Source of the DNA: CAWDPQ01 sp963804245
GTDB lineage: Bacteria; Acidobacteriota; Vicinamibacteria; Vicinamibacterales; 2-12-FULL-66-21
Reading direction: 5' to 3'
Assembly (NCBI GenBank): GCA_963804245.1
Contig: CAWDPQ010000019.1
Span: forward strand, 1 to 64,000
Length of the DNA: 64,000 bases
Shown here piece after piece: positions 16,860 through 25,468 of the stretch (position 1 is the first letter of the stretch; every line of letters begins with the position of its first letter). The notes beneath the pieces are model-generated. The model worked only from the letters and a program-made list of their open reading frames with translations. It was not told where the DNA came from and searched no databases. The position numbers were made by a program, and so were the translations under genes.

Positions 16860-17555
16860 GTGGAAGACGGCAGTCCTCGGGGCCTACAACGGGCTCGCAG
16901 ATTGCAGATCCACTCAAACGGTGGGAGATTTTTCGCGGGAGGGAGATGTGTTTCATCGAATTCAGCAGTATCCGCTCGTCTATTATGGCGGTGCGAACGT
17001 ACCGACCTCGGCGTGTACGGTGCTCCGCAGCCGGATGGCACCTGGGGAGGCTGGATCGTTTTCTTTCCATTGGCTGGCGGCCCAGCTGTCGCGACAGATC
17101 GCGAAACGACGCAGAGCACATTCGAGTCGTTGGGCATTTGGGCCGCAGGCTTGACACCCGTGTACCTCGAGGGCGCGCTTGTGCGCGCGTTACAGCTTGC
17201 GGCGGCGGAGCCACTCGTACTCGCTCACCTCGATCAGGCCGAGTACGCCGCGCTGGAAGATGCCGAGATGTTGCAGACAGCCGCCGACATCGAGCGTGCG
17301 ACCGCAAACATCGACGAGGCTGCCGCCGCTGTGGCGCGCGCCGATGCTGAACGAATCAGAGAAGAGCGTCTCGTTACCGAAAGCGCGCTCGCAGCTGCCG
17401 ATGAAACGGCGGCGACGATTCAAGCCGATCTGCACGAGCGCGCGGCGGGACAGGCACGCGCCATCGCCGCCGATGCCGCGCGACGGAGCCGGAAGGCTCA
17501 AACCGAAGCAACCCGACGAACCGGATCGCAGCGTAGTAGCGGGAAAAAGAGGTGA
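16860..17555 (+). CDS. Conserved hypothetical protein with coiled-coil tail; start uncertain
   Basis: Recognisable protein sequence begins around RTDLGVYGAPQPDGTWGGWI (about 17005) and continues through VFFPLAGGPAVATDRETTQS and an ALxxWAAGLTPVYLEGALVRAL helix. A long Ala/Glu/Arg-rich segment predicted to be a coiled coil then runs to the end (residues about 120-231). No function is known. The 5' part up to about 17000 has no clear initiation site and may belong to a frame broken upstream, so the listed start is only the first available codon. The next gene follows after 62 bp and may be cotranscribed. Confidence 0.5.
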   Translation: MEDGSPRGLQRARRLQIHSNGGRFFAGGRCVSSNSAVSARLLWRCERTDLGVYGAPQPDGTWGGWIVFFPLAGGPAVATDRETTQSTFESLGIWAAGLTPVYLEGALVRALQLAAAEPLVLAHLDQAEYAALEDAEMLQTAADIERATANIDEAAAAVARADAERIREERLVTESALAAADETAATIQADLHERAAGQARAIAADAARRSRKAQTEATRRTGSQRSSGKKR

Positions 17556-17617
17556 GATAACCGGATGGCAACTGAAAAATAGAGCGACAACAGAAAGAAA
17601 GGAAAGAAGGCGCAATT

Positions 17618-18154
17618 ATGGCTACCGATCTCGTGGCATATGCGATTTATCCGGACCGGGCAAGTTTCGAGGCCGCGCTGGATGCACTTCGGGCGGCGGG
17701 ATTCCGAAACAGCGATGTCTCCGCCATCCTCCCCGAGCGGGATCGCACCACAAAAGACCTCGCGCATGAAATCAACACCAAGGCTCCAGAGGGTGCGGCG
17801 GCTGGCGCCGGAACGGGGGCGGCCGTGGGTGGCGTCCTCGGGTGGCTCGTGGGCATCGGGGCACTGGCCATTCCCGGAATCGGGCCTCTCGTCGCGGCAG
17901 GGCCCATCGTCGCGGCGCTGGCGGGCGCCGGGGCCGTGGGCGCAACCGGTGGCCTCGTCGGCGGTCTGATTGGTGCCGGTATCCCGGAGGTCGAGGCGAA
18001 GCGATACGCCGGACGCCTCCGCGAGGGTGGGTACCTGATCTCCGTCCACTGCGACGACCGCGAGTGGGCCCGGCGCGCGAAGGAGATCCTCGAAGCCACA
18101 AGTGGCCGCGACGTCGTCAGCACCTCCGAGTCGGCGCCGGACTATCGCCCCTAA
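17618..18154 (+). CDS. General-stress-17M-like protein with glycine-zipper membrane region
   Basis: A 178-aa protein. The N-terminal part, MATDLVAYAIYPDRASFEAA, followed by LDALRAAGFRNSDVSAILPE, has the ferredoxin-like alpha-beta pattern of YflT/general stress protein 17M domains. The middle (about residues 60-125) is a glycine/alanine-rich hydrophobic zipper likely to insert in the membrane, and the C-terminal GGYLISVHCDDREWARRAKE resembles the second alpha-beta half. A purine-rich AAGGAAAGAAGG precedes the ATG. Together with CsbD nearby it suggests a small stress-response set; this is inference. Confidence 0.75.
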   Translation: MATDLVAYAIYPDRASFEAALDALRAAGFRNSDVSAILPERDRTTKDLAHEINTKAPEGAAAGAGTGAAVGGVLGWLVGIGALAIPGIGPLVAAGPIVAALAGAGAVGATGGLVGGLIGAGIPEVEAKRYAGRLREGGYLISVHCDDREWARRAKEILEATSGRDVVSTSESAPDYRP

Positions 18155-18617
18155 GCCGAGGCGGAAGGCATCGACCGGCGTTGCGTACGCGCTCAGCCGA
18201 GCTGTCAAGCGGACGGGTGAATTCTATTCAGCCGTCCGCCCACAACGCGCTCTTCACCGGGGGAGGTTCCTCGGATCGATGCTCTCGTCTATGTGTATTC
18301 CGGCGCACCGACACGCCAAATCGCTCGGTTGACGCCTGCAGGAGACAGAGTGCCAGTGCGTTTGTGCATGGGTTATGCGCGAAAGGCAGCCGCCATACCA
18401 ACTTGGGCCACGTTCTCCCAAGTCCACACAGTGCGGCTCCCGGAATCGAACCCGTCTGCCGCGAGCAAGCTCACCACACGGATCGGACGGCACCGCTCGC
18501 GGAATGGCTCGAGTGGGCGCAACGCTACATCGAGAGGGCGGATCCATCGCGAGGTTTCGTGAGCGGAAGGAGGCGGTCACGCTCTATGCATCCGGCTACG
18601 GCCACGAGATCGCCCGG
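18155..18617. other. Intergenic stretch without a recognisable gene
   Basis: About 460 bp between the stress-type gene and the uncertain 83-aa frame. Overlapping open frames occur on both strands but none starts at a credible site or resembles a family. No repeat shared with the rest of the window was noticed here. Confidence 0.4.
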
Positions 18618-18869
18618 ATGCGGACGCTGGGTTTCGAGGATCCCGACCCTCCGACCTACGAACCTGAGGAGGCTTCTCCGCCCGGTATCCGGCTGCAAGA
18701 CGTTAGATCGAATCGAGGCTGGATGAACGAGGCGCTGGAGGTAGACCTGCCCGAGGACCTTGTGCTGCCGTATGAGGTCACGAAACTCGGCTATGTGCCG
18801 CGGACCTTCTATGTCGCTGCGAAGGTGCTCAATCAGGCGCTCGGGAAAGCAGACGCTGAAGACCCTTGA
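18618..18869 (+). CDS. Hypothetical protein, 83 aa, possibly a fragment
   Basis: A frame from the ATG at 18618 gives an acidic protein with EALEVDLPEDLVLPYEVTKL, then GYVPRTFYVAAKVLNQALGK, which looks like real protein sequence. The same frame is open upstream (from 18375) but with no family resemblance or start signal, so this may be the C-terminus of a broken gene. No function can be proposed. It converges with, and overlaps by 41 bp, the McrA-like remnant. Confidence 0.35.
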   Translation: MRTLGFEDPDPPTYEPEEASPPGIRLQDVRSNRGWMNEALEVDLPEDLVLPYEVTKLGYVPRTFYVAAKVLNQALGKADAEDP

Positions 18870-19562
18870 GATGTCCCATCTGCCAACATCCCGCGCGACT
18901 ACGGCTGCGTCGGGGGCACGGGCGAGCCAGTGACGCTGTGCAGACCGCGCGGCCGAGATACTTCAACTGCTTGGAGTGCGCCGCCTCGAGGACGAATAGC
19001 TGTTTCCGATTCTCGGCGACGTCTCGGTTCGGCCCGTCGAGTCGTTGATCGCCGCTCTTGCCACGGCCCGTGTAGATCAACGCCGCTCCATCCCACCGGT
19101 CCTCGTAGTCGAACGACCGGGCCCCGCCAGGATGCGTGATCAGCAAAGCGCCTTGCGTTCCGGTCTGGACAGCATCCCTCCTCCGACCTGAAACAACCTG
19201 GGGTCGAAGCCGAACGACCTGCCGAGTTCGTCCCACGAGTAGGTACGTCCCACCTCCAGGTCCGGCGCGTTTGTGGCGGGAGCACTGTCGCTCACGGCGA
19301 AGCCAAGCCTCTCCAACGTTCTCTTGACCGTGTTGCGGCCACCGCTGAAATCCGCCGCACTAAGGGGCACGGCCCCTGGGGCGGGAAATCGATGCGCGAC
19401 TCCTGCAATCGCTTTTGAGTCGTATTCGCGGCCATTGAACAGCAATCGGTAGTCTCGTGCGGGTCCGAATCCGTAATGGTGAAGAAAATCCTCACGACCA
19501 AGTCGGTCGTGCTCCTCAATGGCAGCTAACACCGCGGGCCGTGTAAGATCTGCGAGGCTCAT
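18829..19562 (-). pseudogene. McrA-like modification-dependent nuclease remnant (head and SRA-like domains)
   Basis: Broken gene resembling ScoMcrA-type methylation/phosphorothioate-dependent endonucleases. The ATG at 19562 starts MSLADLTRPAVLAAIEEHDR and the head domain continues through GREDFLHHYGFGPARDYRLL and NGREYDSKAIAGVAHRFPAP. Around 19140-19160 the frame shifts and the SRA-like part continues as LITHPGGARSFDYEDRWDG, LIYTGRGKSGDQRLDGPN and RDVAENRKQLFVLEA. The sequence ends soon after YLGRAVC, and the C-terminal HNH nuclease domain is missing. It is therefore a truncated, frameshifted relic of a restriction system. Confidence 0.65.
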
Positions 19563-19722
19563 GTCGAGATTGTAGACGCTGCCCAGCTCATTGCATGTGA
19601 TGTTCGGCATTGGATTGCGCTGGTTGCGGGTTCCCGGTTGTGCTCTGGCCGCCGCACTATTCGTCTGCGCGCACGGGATCGCGACGTGGACCGGCCCCTG
19701 GCCGTCGATTCGAGGACACCTC

Positions 19723-20865
19723 ATGACATCGGGCTCGGACGACGTCAGCGGATGGTCGCCGGATCGCTCGGTGACCATCTTCCTGGGCGGCGACGTCATG
19801 ACGGGGCGAGGGATCGACCAGATCCTGCCGCGGCCGAGCCATCCACGACTCCACGAGTCGTTCGTCCAGGATGCGCGCGATTACGTGCGCCTGGCCGAAC
19901 GTGCCAATGGCCCGATCCCGAAGCCAGTCGGGTTCGCTTACATCTGGGGAGATGCCATCGAGGAGCTCGACCGTGCCCGACCCGCTGCGCGCGTCGTCAA
20001 CGTGGAGACGAGCATCACCGGCAGCGACGACTACTGGGTTGGCAAAGGCATCCACTATCGAATGCACCCCGAGAACGTGCCGTCCTTGACCTCGGCCCGG
20101 ATCGACGTGGCGGTGCTCGCCAACAACCACGTGCTCGACTACGGCCTCGTCGGGTTGCAGGAGACACTCGATACGCTGAGACGCGCCGGACTGAGAACGG
20201 CTGGCGCCGGCCGAGACCTCGCCGAGGCGGAACGCCCTGCGGTCGTGGCCCTCGCGGAACAGGCCAGGCTGATCGTGTTCGCGTTCGGACTGGAGAGCAG
20301 TGGCATTCCGCCGAGCTGGGCTGCGCGACGGGAACGCCCCGGCGTCTCCCTCCTCGGAGATCTGTCGCAGCGGACCGCGGCGGCGATCATCGAGCGCGTG
20401 CAGCAGTTCAAGCAGCAGACCGACATCGTCGTCGCATCCTTCCATTGGGGCGGCAACTGGGGGTACGACGTGCCTGCCGATCACGTGCGCTTTGCGCACT
20501 GGCTCGTTGACGGCGGCGTGGACATCGTCCACGGCCACTCGTCTCACCACCCCCGTCCGGTGGAGGTCTACCGGAAGCGGCTCATCATCTACGGCTGCGG
20601 AGACCTGGTGAACGACTACGAAGGGATCGCCGGGCACGATGAGTTCAGAAACGACCTCGCGCTGATGTACTTCGTCGTCGTGTCACCGGCGGGCGAGCTC
20701 CTCGGACTTCGGATGACGCCAATGCAGCTCAGGAAGTTCAGGCTCAACCGCGTGTCACCGACGGATGCCGAATGGCTGAGAGCCACGCTGAATCGCGTGT
20801 ACGGGCCGTTCGGATCGCGCGTCAGTCTTCGGCAAGACGCGAGCCTTGCACTCGAGTGGCGGTAG
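19723..20865 (+). CDS. CapA family (poly-gamma-glutamate synthesis type) protein
   Basis: Metallophosphatase-fold protein of the CapA/PGA_cap family, 380 aa from the chosen ATG. Motifs are TIFLGGDVMTGRGIDQILP, ARVVNVETSITGSD, DVAVLANNHVLDYG, and VASFHWGGNW with GHSSHHPRPVEVY later, containing the metal-binding D, N, H and H residues. Family members act in polyglutamate export or cell-surface processing, although many environmental copies are uncharacterised. ATG at 19723 has GAGGACACC before it. An upstream in-frame ATG at 19591 would add 44 residues with a hydrophobic stretch, so a signal peptide cannot be excluded. It is separated from the McrA-like remnant by a short divergent spacer. Confidence 0.83.
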   Translation: MTSGSDDVSGWSPDRSVTIFLGGDVMTGRGIDQILPRPSHPRLHESFVQDARDYVRLAERANGPIPKPVGFAYIWGDAIEELDRARPAARVVNVETSITGSDDYWVGKGIHYRMHPENVPSLTSARIDVAVLANNHVLDYGLVGLQETLDTLRRAGLRTAGAGRDLAEAERPAVVALAEQARLIVFAFGLESSGIPPSWAARRERPGVSLLGDLSQRTAAAIIERVQQFKQQTDIVVASFHWGGNWGYDVPADHVRFAHWLVDGGVDIVHGHSSHHPRPVEVYRKRLIIYGCGDLVNDYEGIAGHDEFRNDLALMYFVVVSPAGELLGLRMTPMQLRKFRLNRVSPTDAEWLRATLNRVYGPFGSRVSLRQDASLALEWR

Positions 20866-20915
20866 CGGGCGCACGCAGTCGCCCTTTGAAGGTCTTGCGG
20901 GAGGAATGGCGTTGC

Positions 20916-21314
20916 TCAGGCGCCCAGGCGCCGCTCGACGAGGGTGATCCGCGGAGCGAGTGCCCAGTCGAACTCGTAGAGCCGGCTCGGCCCCAACTCT
21001 TCCACGGTGCTGAGCGCCCGCGCCGCGGCGTCGAGCAGCGCTTCGATATCCACGCCCTGACACCTGGGCGCGAACGGTCTCACGTACATCGAACCGCGCG
21101 TCAGCATGTACACCGCGCCGTGGTAGTTGCCACGCCGCAGATGATGAAACGCGACGCCGATCTGGAGTATGCCCTGATAGAGCTCACGTATCGGACGAGA
21201 CTCGGCGCGCCATAGAATCTCGAGCGTCTCGTGCTGCTCGAAGTACTCACCGCGATTGAACTGGGCAATGCCTTCGAGCAGCAAAGGCGGAGGCGGCTCG
21301 TCACACCAACTCAT
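20916..21314 (-). CDS. DUF309 family protein
   Basis: A 132-aa helical protein of the DUF309 family, recognised by the signature GIAQFNRGEYFEQHETLEILW followed by ESRPIRELYQGILQIGVAFH and NYHGAVYMLTRG. Structures of the family show a helical bundle, but the biochemical role is unknown. The ATG at 21314 is preceded by GAAGGGCGACGCC. It is convergent with the CapA gene 50 bp away. Confidence 0.88.
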   Translation of the reverse strand: MSWCDEPPPPLLLEGIAQFNRGEYFEQHETLEILWRAESRPIRELYQGILQIGVAFHHLRRGNYHGAVYMLTRGSMYVRPFAPRCQGVDIEALLDAAARALSTVEELGPSRLYEFDWALAPRITLVERRLGA

Positions 21315-21573
21315 GGCGTCGCCCTTCTCGGTAGAGACGTGCTGTTTCCGCCGCTGGCTGTCGATTCGAGGAGTAGGTCTTGGGTGAAGATCAAAATCCG
21401 ACCTTCAGCCAAATGAAAGGCGACACGGGTTGTTCGCTTTGATGCGCCCAGAGTTGCGCCCACGACAGTCAAGCCCCTGGCCCCGGCACTGGTCCTCGTG
21501 TAGCGACCCCTACCGACCCTATGAGCGTATAATCCGCTCTCGGAGAATCCACGTCTTGGCTCCTGGGGACACT

Positions 21574-21687
21574 GTGAAAACGCCAGCATTCCTCGCCGCG
21601 ACGTTGGTTGCGCTCATAGCCGTCAGCCTCATGAAACAGTGGCGAGTCTTAAGCTGGCGTATGGAATCATTCCAAGGCCCGTCTTAA
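21574..21687 (+). CDS. Possible single-span membrane mini-protein, 37 aa
   Basis: From a GTG at 21574, preceded by TGGGGACACT, the frame reads VKTPAFLAATLVALIAVSLM, then KQWRVLSWRMESFQGPS. One hydrophobic helix flanked by positive residues fits a small membrane protein. There is no family evidence and the reading frame also extends upstream without a start site, so this is tentative. Confidence 0.35.
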   Translation: MKTPAFLAATLVALIAVSLMKQWRVLSWRMESFQGPS

Positions 21688-21983
21688 GGCGGCCGGGAGG
21701 CTAGCGGAGGCCGCGCTTGTTTCCTATAGCGGGTCTGTAGGCGCTGACTGCTTTGTAGGTCGCGAATCGCTCGGCGAATTGCACTCGCTTCATCGCGCAT
21801 CCTGAAACCGAAGCAACTCGAATGCCTGACAGTGCCGCACACCAGCCGGGATTGGCGGTGCCCGACGATCGGGTCGAAAGCGCGAGTCACCATGCTGCCG
21901 AGCCGTGCGGGTGGGGCGATATTCAAAAGAGCCCGGCAAACTTCTAAATCACAATCACAACTGCTCGATCAACGGCTCCGGCC

Positions 21984-22232
21984 TTATGGAAGGCCGGGAG
22001 GGCCTCCCCCGGACGTAGGAGACCCGATAGCCGTTTCCGACAACAGTTTGTCCGTTGCCTCCGTCGTTTTCTCTCGATACAGGACGACAGCCTTTTCAGC
22101 CGCCTGCCGTTCGATTTCATTCAAGTGGCTCATTACCAGTGCCTCGAGCTGCGGCCGCTTGTCCGCAGCATCTATCCTGCAAGCATCGAGAATGGCGGAA
22201 ACGATTTCCTGCGCTCTCTCGTGCACACTCAT
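21984..22232 (-). CDS. Hypothetical helical protein, 82 aa
   Basis: A small charged alpha-helical protein, MSVHERAQEIVSAILDACRI, then DAADKRPQLEALVMSHLNEI and ERQAAEKAVVLYREKTTEAT, likely a coiled-coil or helical bundle. A strong GGAGGTGTGTT precedes the ATG at 22232 and fixes the start. No family is recognised. The gene stands alone between small ORFs. Confidence 0.6.
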   Translation of the reverse strand: MSVHERAQEIVSAILDACRIDAADKRPQLEALVMSHLNEIERQAAEKAVVLYREKTTEATDKLLSETAIGSPTSGGGPPGLP

Positions 22233-22523
22233 AACACACCTCCACAACGGTTGTCAGTCAGTAAGGTTGAGCCGGACAGAATGTGGGTCACCTTCGCCCG
22301 GCTCGTAGCGGATGTGTCCGGCGGGAAGTGATGTGCCGTTCTTTTGCAGCGATTTACACCTGACGGCGGCAGACCACACCGCCGGAGGCGCATTGCGCTC
22401 TCGCCTCGGTGTCTGACCTCGGCGACAGATTCGTGTGCCTGCGTACTGAATTCATGAGTGCCCACGCGCATGTTGGTCTGTACCCAGCAGAGTCGCACCA
22501 TCGATTCGTGCGAGTTCGATGTT

Positions 22524-22676
22524 TCAGGTCTGCGAGAGGGGGACATGGATTATCCACCGGTGTCCGCAACGCCGACAGCGGTATTCGACCGCGCCGTCCG
22601 CGCCGGGAAGGAATGGGACTAGCCGCGTCGATTCACAACGGGGGCATTTGAGTGAGGCCGTAAGATCCTCCTCCAC
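22524..22676 (-). CDS. Small zinc-ribbon protein, 50 aa
   Basis: The frame from the GTG at 22676 reads MEEDLTASLKCPRCESTRLV, then PFLPGADGAVEYRCRRCGHR and WIIHVPLSQT. Two CxxC pairs (CPRC and CRRC) 20 residues apart make a classic zinc ribbon. The GTG directly follows an in-frame TAG that ends the preceding 94-aa frame, so the two could be one gene split by an amber codon. The ribosome-binding site is weak. Function is unknown; zinc ribbons of this size often act as protein- or nucleic-acid-binding accessories. Confidence 0.55.
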   Translation of the reverse strand: MEEDLTASLKCPRCESTRLVPFLPGADGAVEYRCRRCGHRWIIHVPLSQT

Positions 22677-22961
22677 CTAGTCATACAAACCTGAGGACCA
22701 GAATGCAAGATCGCTTAAGCTTTGTTTGCGGTTGACGGTCGGCGTGCTGATGCGCGACTTGGCAGAGCGCGCGCTCGATAGTGTCCGGCCCTCGGCGCCC
22801 ACTGCGACAGTGACGTCCGGCCGAAATCCCATTTCCATCCGCCTGATGACCTGTGCGACTCGCCGGTTCATACCGGCGGAGTGTTCAACCTTCTTGCCAA
22901 GAATGCTTGACCGCTCACGCTCACGCATGCTTGACCGATCTAGCTGGCGGATGTGGGCCAC
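22677..22961 (-). CDS. Hypothetical basic protein, 94 aa
   Basis: Starts at a GTG (22961) about 13 nt after AAGGAGGAAGAGG and reads as a basic helical protein: MRERERSSILGKKVEHSAGM, then NRRVAQVIRRMEMGFRPDVT. The stop TAG at 22677-22679 is immediately followed in frame by the zinc-ribbon frame. No family is recognised, and the low-complexity RERERSS region overlaps a short direct repeat on the other strand (CTTGACCG... twice near 22910-22940). Moderate support only. Confidence 0.4.
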   Translation of the reverse strand: MAHIRQLDRSSMRERERSSILGKKVEHSAGMNRRVAQVIRRMEMGFRPDVTVAVGAEGRTLSSARSAKSRISTPTVNRKQSLSDLAFWSSGLYD

Positions 22962-23084
22962 AATCTGCCTCTTCCTCCTTTCGTAAGGTGCAGCCGACGT
23001 GACGCGAAACTGTCAAGCTGCCTTGTTCCAACACGGGGTGTGTCACAATTCCTTGTGCGCTCAAGCAAGCGACGGACGCAGGCC

Positions 23085-23375
23085 ATGCTGTTCGTTGTGC
23101 AGAGAAGGTGTCTCGTCTGCGACTTCCTCCAGCAGCAGACAGAGCCCGAAGAGACCGACGTCATCGGTCCTCCCTGCACTCGCTGCCACGCGCCCACGGA
23201 GCGTGTAGAGGTGCTGACCCGCCGGGTCCTCTCGCACGAGCCCAATCCGCACGCGGCTGCGCTCGGACGGCTCGGCGGGCTCAAGGGCGGGCCTGCTCGT
23301 GCGGCCGCGCTCAGCCCGAAGCGACGGCGCGAGATTGCAAAGGCTGCTGCGCGTGCGCGCTGGCGACGGTCGTAG
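23085..23375 (+). CDS. Zinc-ribbon protein with GGLKGG basic tail, 96 aa
   Basis: An N-terminal zinc ribbon (CLVCDF with CTRCHAP downstream) is joined to a basic tail NPHAAALGRLGGLKGGPARA followed by LSPKRRREIAKAAARARW. That tail motif (R-LGGxKGGxAR...LS...IA..AA.ARW) recurs in small conserved bacterial proteins of unknown role and is likely nucleic-acid binding. The ATG at 23085 is chosen because the zinc ribbon starts eight residues later and the upstream extension lacks conserved sequence. Its initiation site is weak. Confidence 0.65.
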   Translation: MLFVVQRRCLVCDFLQQQTEPEETDVIGPPCTRCHAPTERVEVLTRRVLSHEPNPHAAALGRLGGLKGGPARAAALSPKRRREIAKAAARARWRRS

Positions 23376-23475
23376 TGATCGAGGAAGAATGCGTTGGCGA
23401 AACGCCTAATAGTTGGCTCTCATATGGTCCCGTCCGTCAGGAGCCCCTCTCGCCACACGCGAGTAGCGTGCGCGA

Positions 23476-23778
23476 TCACCCGATGTCGATTCGAACAGTT
23501 GGGAAAGTGTGAATATAGGTGTTGGGATCGAACTCTCCGACGTTGTGAACGAAGAACGGAAGTCCACTCTGAACGATGGTTCCGCGCGCGCTCAGCACCT
23601 CGTGCCCCTTGCTCTTCTGTTGCTCCTCCGCTCCCGGGGCCTGGTTCGCGTTGTGGATCACTTGCTCGAAGCCGTCGGCAACTCCAATGAGGAGAGAGGG
23701 CAGCGCTTGAAGCTCCCCGATCGTAAGGACCCGTCCTACAGTTCGCCATTCGGAATGATACGCGGAAGACCGATCCAC
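23476..23778 (-). CDS. Hypothetical protein, 100 aa
   Basis: A frame beginning at a GTG (23778) gives a protein with LTIGELQALPSLLIGVADGF, EQVIHNANQAPGAEEQQ and a C-terminal VLSARGTIVQSGLPFFVHNV followed by GEFDPNTYIHTFP. The amino-acid pattern is convincingly protein-like but no family is recognised. It overlaps the small membrane protein gene at 23736 by 43 bp, so its true start may lie further in. The two could be cotranscribed. Confidence 0.45.
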   Translation of the reverse strand: MDRSSAYHSEWRTVGRVLTIGELQALPSLLIGVADGFEQVIHNANQAPGAEEQQKSKGHEVLSARGTIVQSGLPFFVHNVGEFDPNTYIHTFPTVRIDIG

Positions 23779-23906
23779 GTAATTAACCCGAGGACCACGA
23801 ATAAGCTCGCGCTCCTCGAGCTAAGCTCCCCACGCATCCACCCCAAAAGCAACAGGACCGGGAATGCGAGCCTCGCGATCCACGCGGCCACACTCACAGA
23901 ACCCAT
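23736..23906 (-). CDS. Small two-span membrane protein, 56 aa
   Basis: MGSVSVAAWIARLAFPVLLL begins the protein and ASLFVVLGLITWIGLPRIIP follows, giving two hydrophobic helices. AGAGGAGTCGAA directly before the ATG at 23906 is a strong ribosome-binding site and decides the start over the longer open frame. Function unknown. Confidence 0.55.
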   Translation of the reverse strand: MGSVSVAAWIARLAFPVLLLLGWMRGELSSRSASLFVVLGLITWIGLPRIIPNGEL

Positions 23907-24051
23907 TTCGACTCCTCTAGGACTGGCAGATCCTGTGTCGCAACTCACATCGACGTCCGCTTCGGACGAAGTTGTCGTTTGCCCATCGCCATCGGCGACA
24001 GTGTAGTACGCGGGATCGATCGTGTCGATCCTTAAGTCAACGTTTTTGCTG

Positions 24052-24570
24052 CTAGACACCCGCTTCGTTCCAGCTCGGATCGCGCTGGAAGTCCGCGGCC
24101 AGTTGCTTCTTGCGATCGGCACTCAGCCAAGTCGCTTCGATGGATGAGAGCATCAGGCTCCGGATCTCGTCGCGTGTGAAACGGTGAGCGCGTTGCGCGC
24201 TCTCGAGCTCCATGGCGAGCGAATTGCCGAAGAACAACGGATCGTCCGTGTTGAGGCTGACCGGAATACCCGCGTCGAAGTACTGCCGTAGCGGGTGCGC
24301 CTCGACGGATTTGATGGCGCCCGTGCGGACGTTGGAAAGCGGACACAGCTCCAGCGGGATACGCCTGGCGGCGAGGTGCTTGACCAGCTCCGGATCCTCG
24401 ACGGCACGCGTCGCATGTCCGATCCGGTCGACACGCAGCGCCCGAACTGCGCCCCACACGCTGGCCGCTCCCGCGGCTTCGCCGGCATGCGCCGTTGTCC
24501 GGAAACCAAGGCCGAATTCCGCAGGCTGAACCTCCAACTCACCTTCAGCCCCGTTGAAGCCAAACCCCGA
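24052..24570 (-). pseudogene. Adenosine deaminase, C-terminal fragment
   Basis: C-terminal half (about 170 residues) of an adenosine deaminase: RTTAHAGEAAGAASVWGAVR contains the HAGE motif with the catalytic Glu, LELCPLSNVRTGAI follows, and ISVSLNTDDP-type sequence (IPVSLNTDDPLFFG) carries the zinc-ligand Asp pair. The N-terminal HxH zinc motif and the first half of the barrel are missing. The frame continues upstream as unrelated sequence through a hairpin at 24589-24615. The fragment cannot be an active enzyme and marks a recombination or deletion edge. Confidence 0.75.
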
Positions 24571-24588
24571 GCCCATTTCCTCGTAACT

Positions 24589-24620
24589 GGCCAGTGCGAC
24601 CTCTCCGCACTGGCCTTTTT
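24589..24620 (+). terminator. Rho-independent terminator-like hairpin
   Basis: A perfect 10-bp stem GGCCAGTGCG / CGCACTGGCC with loop ACCTCTC, followed by five T residues on the plus strand. No plus-strand gene ends just before it, and it sits inside the extended frame of the truncated adenosine deaminase, so it probably came with the foreign DNA that replaced the 5' half of that gene. Confidence 0.7.
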
Positions 24621-24873
24621 CTATTTGCGCTCCAAGTCGAGTGCGCTTCTGGACCGGACGCTGGAGCGAACACGACACGGCTGGCTGCTACCTGCTTCGC
24701 ATGTGTGCGGTTAGGGTTATGGGTCAGTTTGTACGCTTCAGCTCTTCCAGCCGTTGTCCCTCGTAATGGACCTCGCTGGCCATAAACCCGGAGATCGCGC
24801 TATTCCTTTGCCTATGCCGGCAGGGGGTGTGGGGGGATATCATCGCCCGGGCACGAAACCCAGCATTCCGACC
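24621..24873. other. Intergenic stretch upstream of the ECF sigma gene
   Basis: This completes a gap of about 300 bp between the adenosine deaminase fragment and the sigma factor. Beyond the terminator-like hairpin it shows no recognisable gene. It presumably contains the promoter of the sigma-kinase operon, but no confident -35/-10 or ECF autoregulatory motif could be picked by eye. Confidence 0.4.
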
Positions 24874-25468
24874 ATGGCCGACCCCGTGGCGCCCCGCGGC
24901 GCTGCCGCCCTTGACTCGACCGTCGAGCTGCTGACACGGGCTCGCGGCGGCGATCAGTCTGCCCTCGATGCCCTGTTTTCGCGTTGCCTTCCTCCGCTGC
25001 GCCGTTGGGCGCACGGACGGCTGCCGGCGGGTGCGCGCGGCCTCCTCGATACCCAGGACCTGGTGCAGGACACGGTCCTCAATGTCCTACGCCGCCTCGA
25101 TCACTTCGAGTCGCGCCATGAGGGCGCGCTACAGGCCTATCTGCGCCAGGCGGTGTTGAATCGAATAAGGGACGAAGCCCGGCGCCTCGCTCATCGTCCC
25201 ATACCGGATGAGCTCGGCGAGGGGCAGCCGTCCAACGAAGCGTCGCCGCTGGATATCGCCGTCGGCCGGGAGGGAGTCGAACGGTACGAGGCAGCACTGC
25301 AGCGGCTGCGCCCCGGCGACCGCGAGGCGGTCATCGGGCGCATCGAAATGCAGTACCGACTACGAGGAGCTCTCGGTGTTCTTGTCCAAACCGAACGCAA
25401 ACGCCGCCCGAGTCGCCGTCAGACGCGCCCTCGCGCGCCTGGTGGAGCAGATGGACCATGAGCGCTGA
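24874..25468 (+). CDS. ECF-type RNA polymerase sigma factor, frameshifted
   Basis: Sigma-70 family regulator of about 195 aa. Region 2 is seen in DSTVELLTRARGGDQSALDA, ARGLLDTQDLVQDTVLNVLR and LQAYLRQAVLNRIRDEARRL. Region 4 begins YEAALQRLRPGDREAVIGRI. After EMQY near 25353 one extra base moves the frame, and the expected continuation DYEELSVFLSKPNANAARVA, then VRRALARLVEQMDHER, ends at 25468. The conserved helix-turn-helix is intact if the indel is repaired, so a sequencing error is quite possible. The kinase gene starts 11 bp before this stop, which indicates an operon in which the kinase could act with the sigma factor. Confidence 0.8.

Noticed and set aside
16531..17307. A 258-aa protein including CsbD
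   Set aside because: Only the last 65 residues resemble CsbD, and AGGAGGTG precedes the internal ATG at 16728; the rest is antisense to the plus-strand hypothetical gene.
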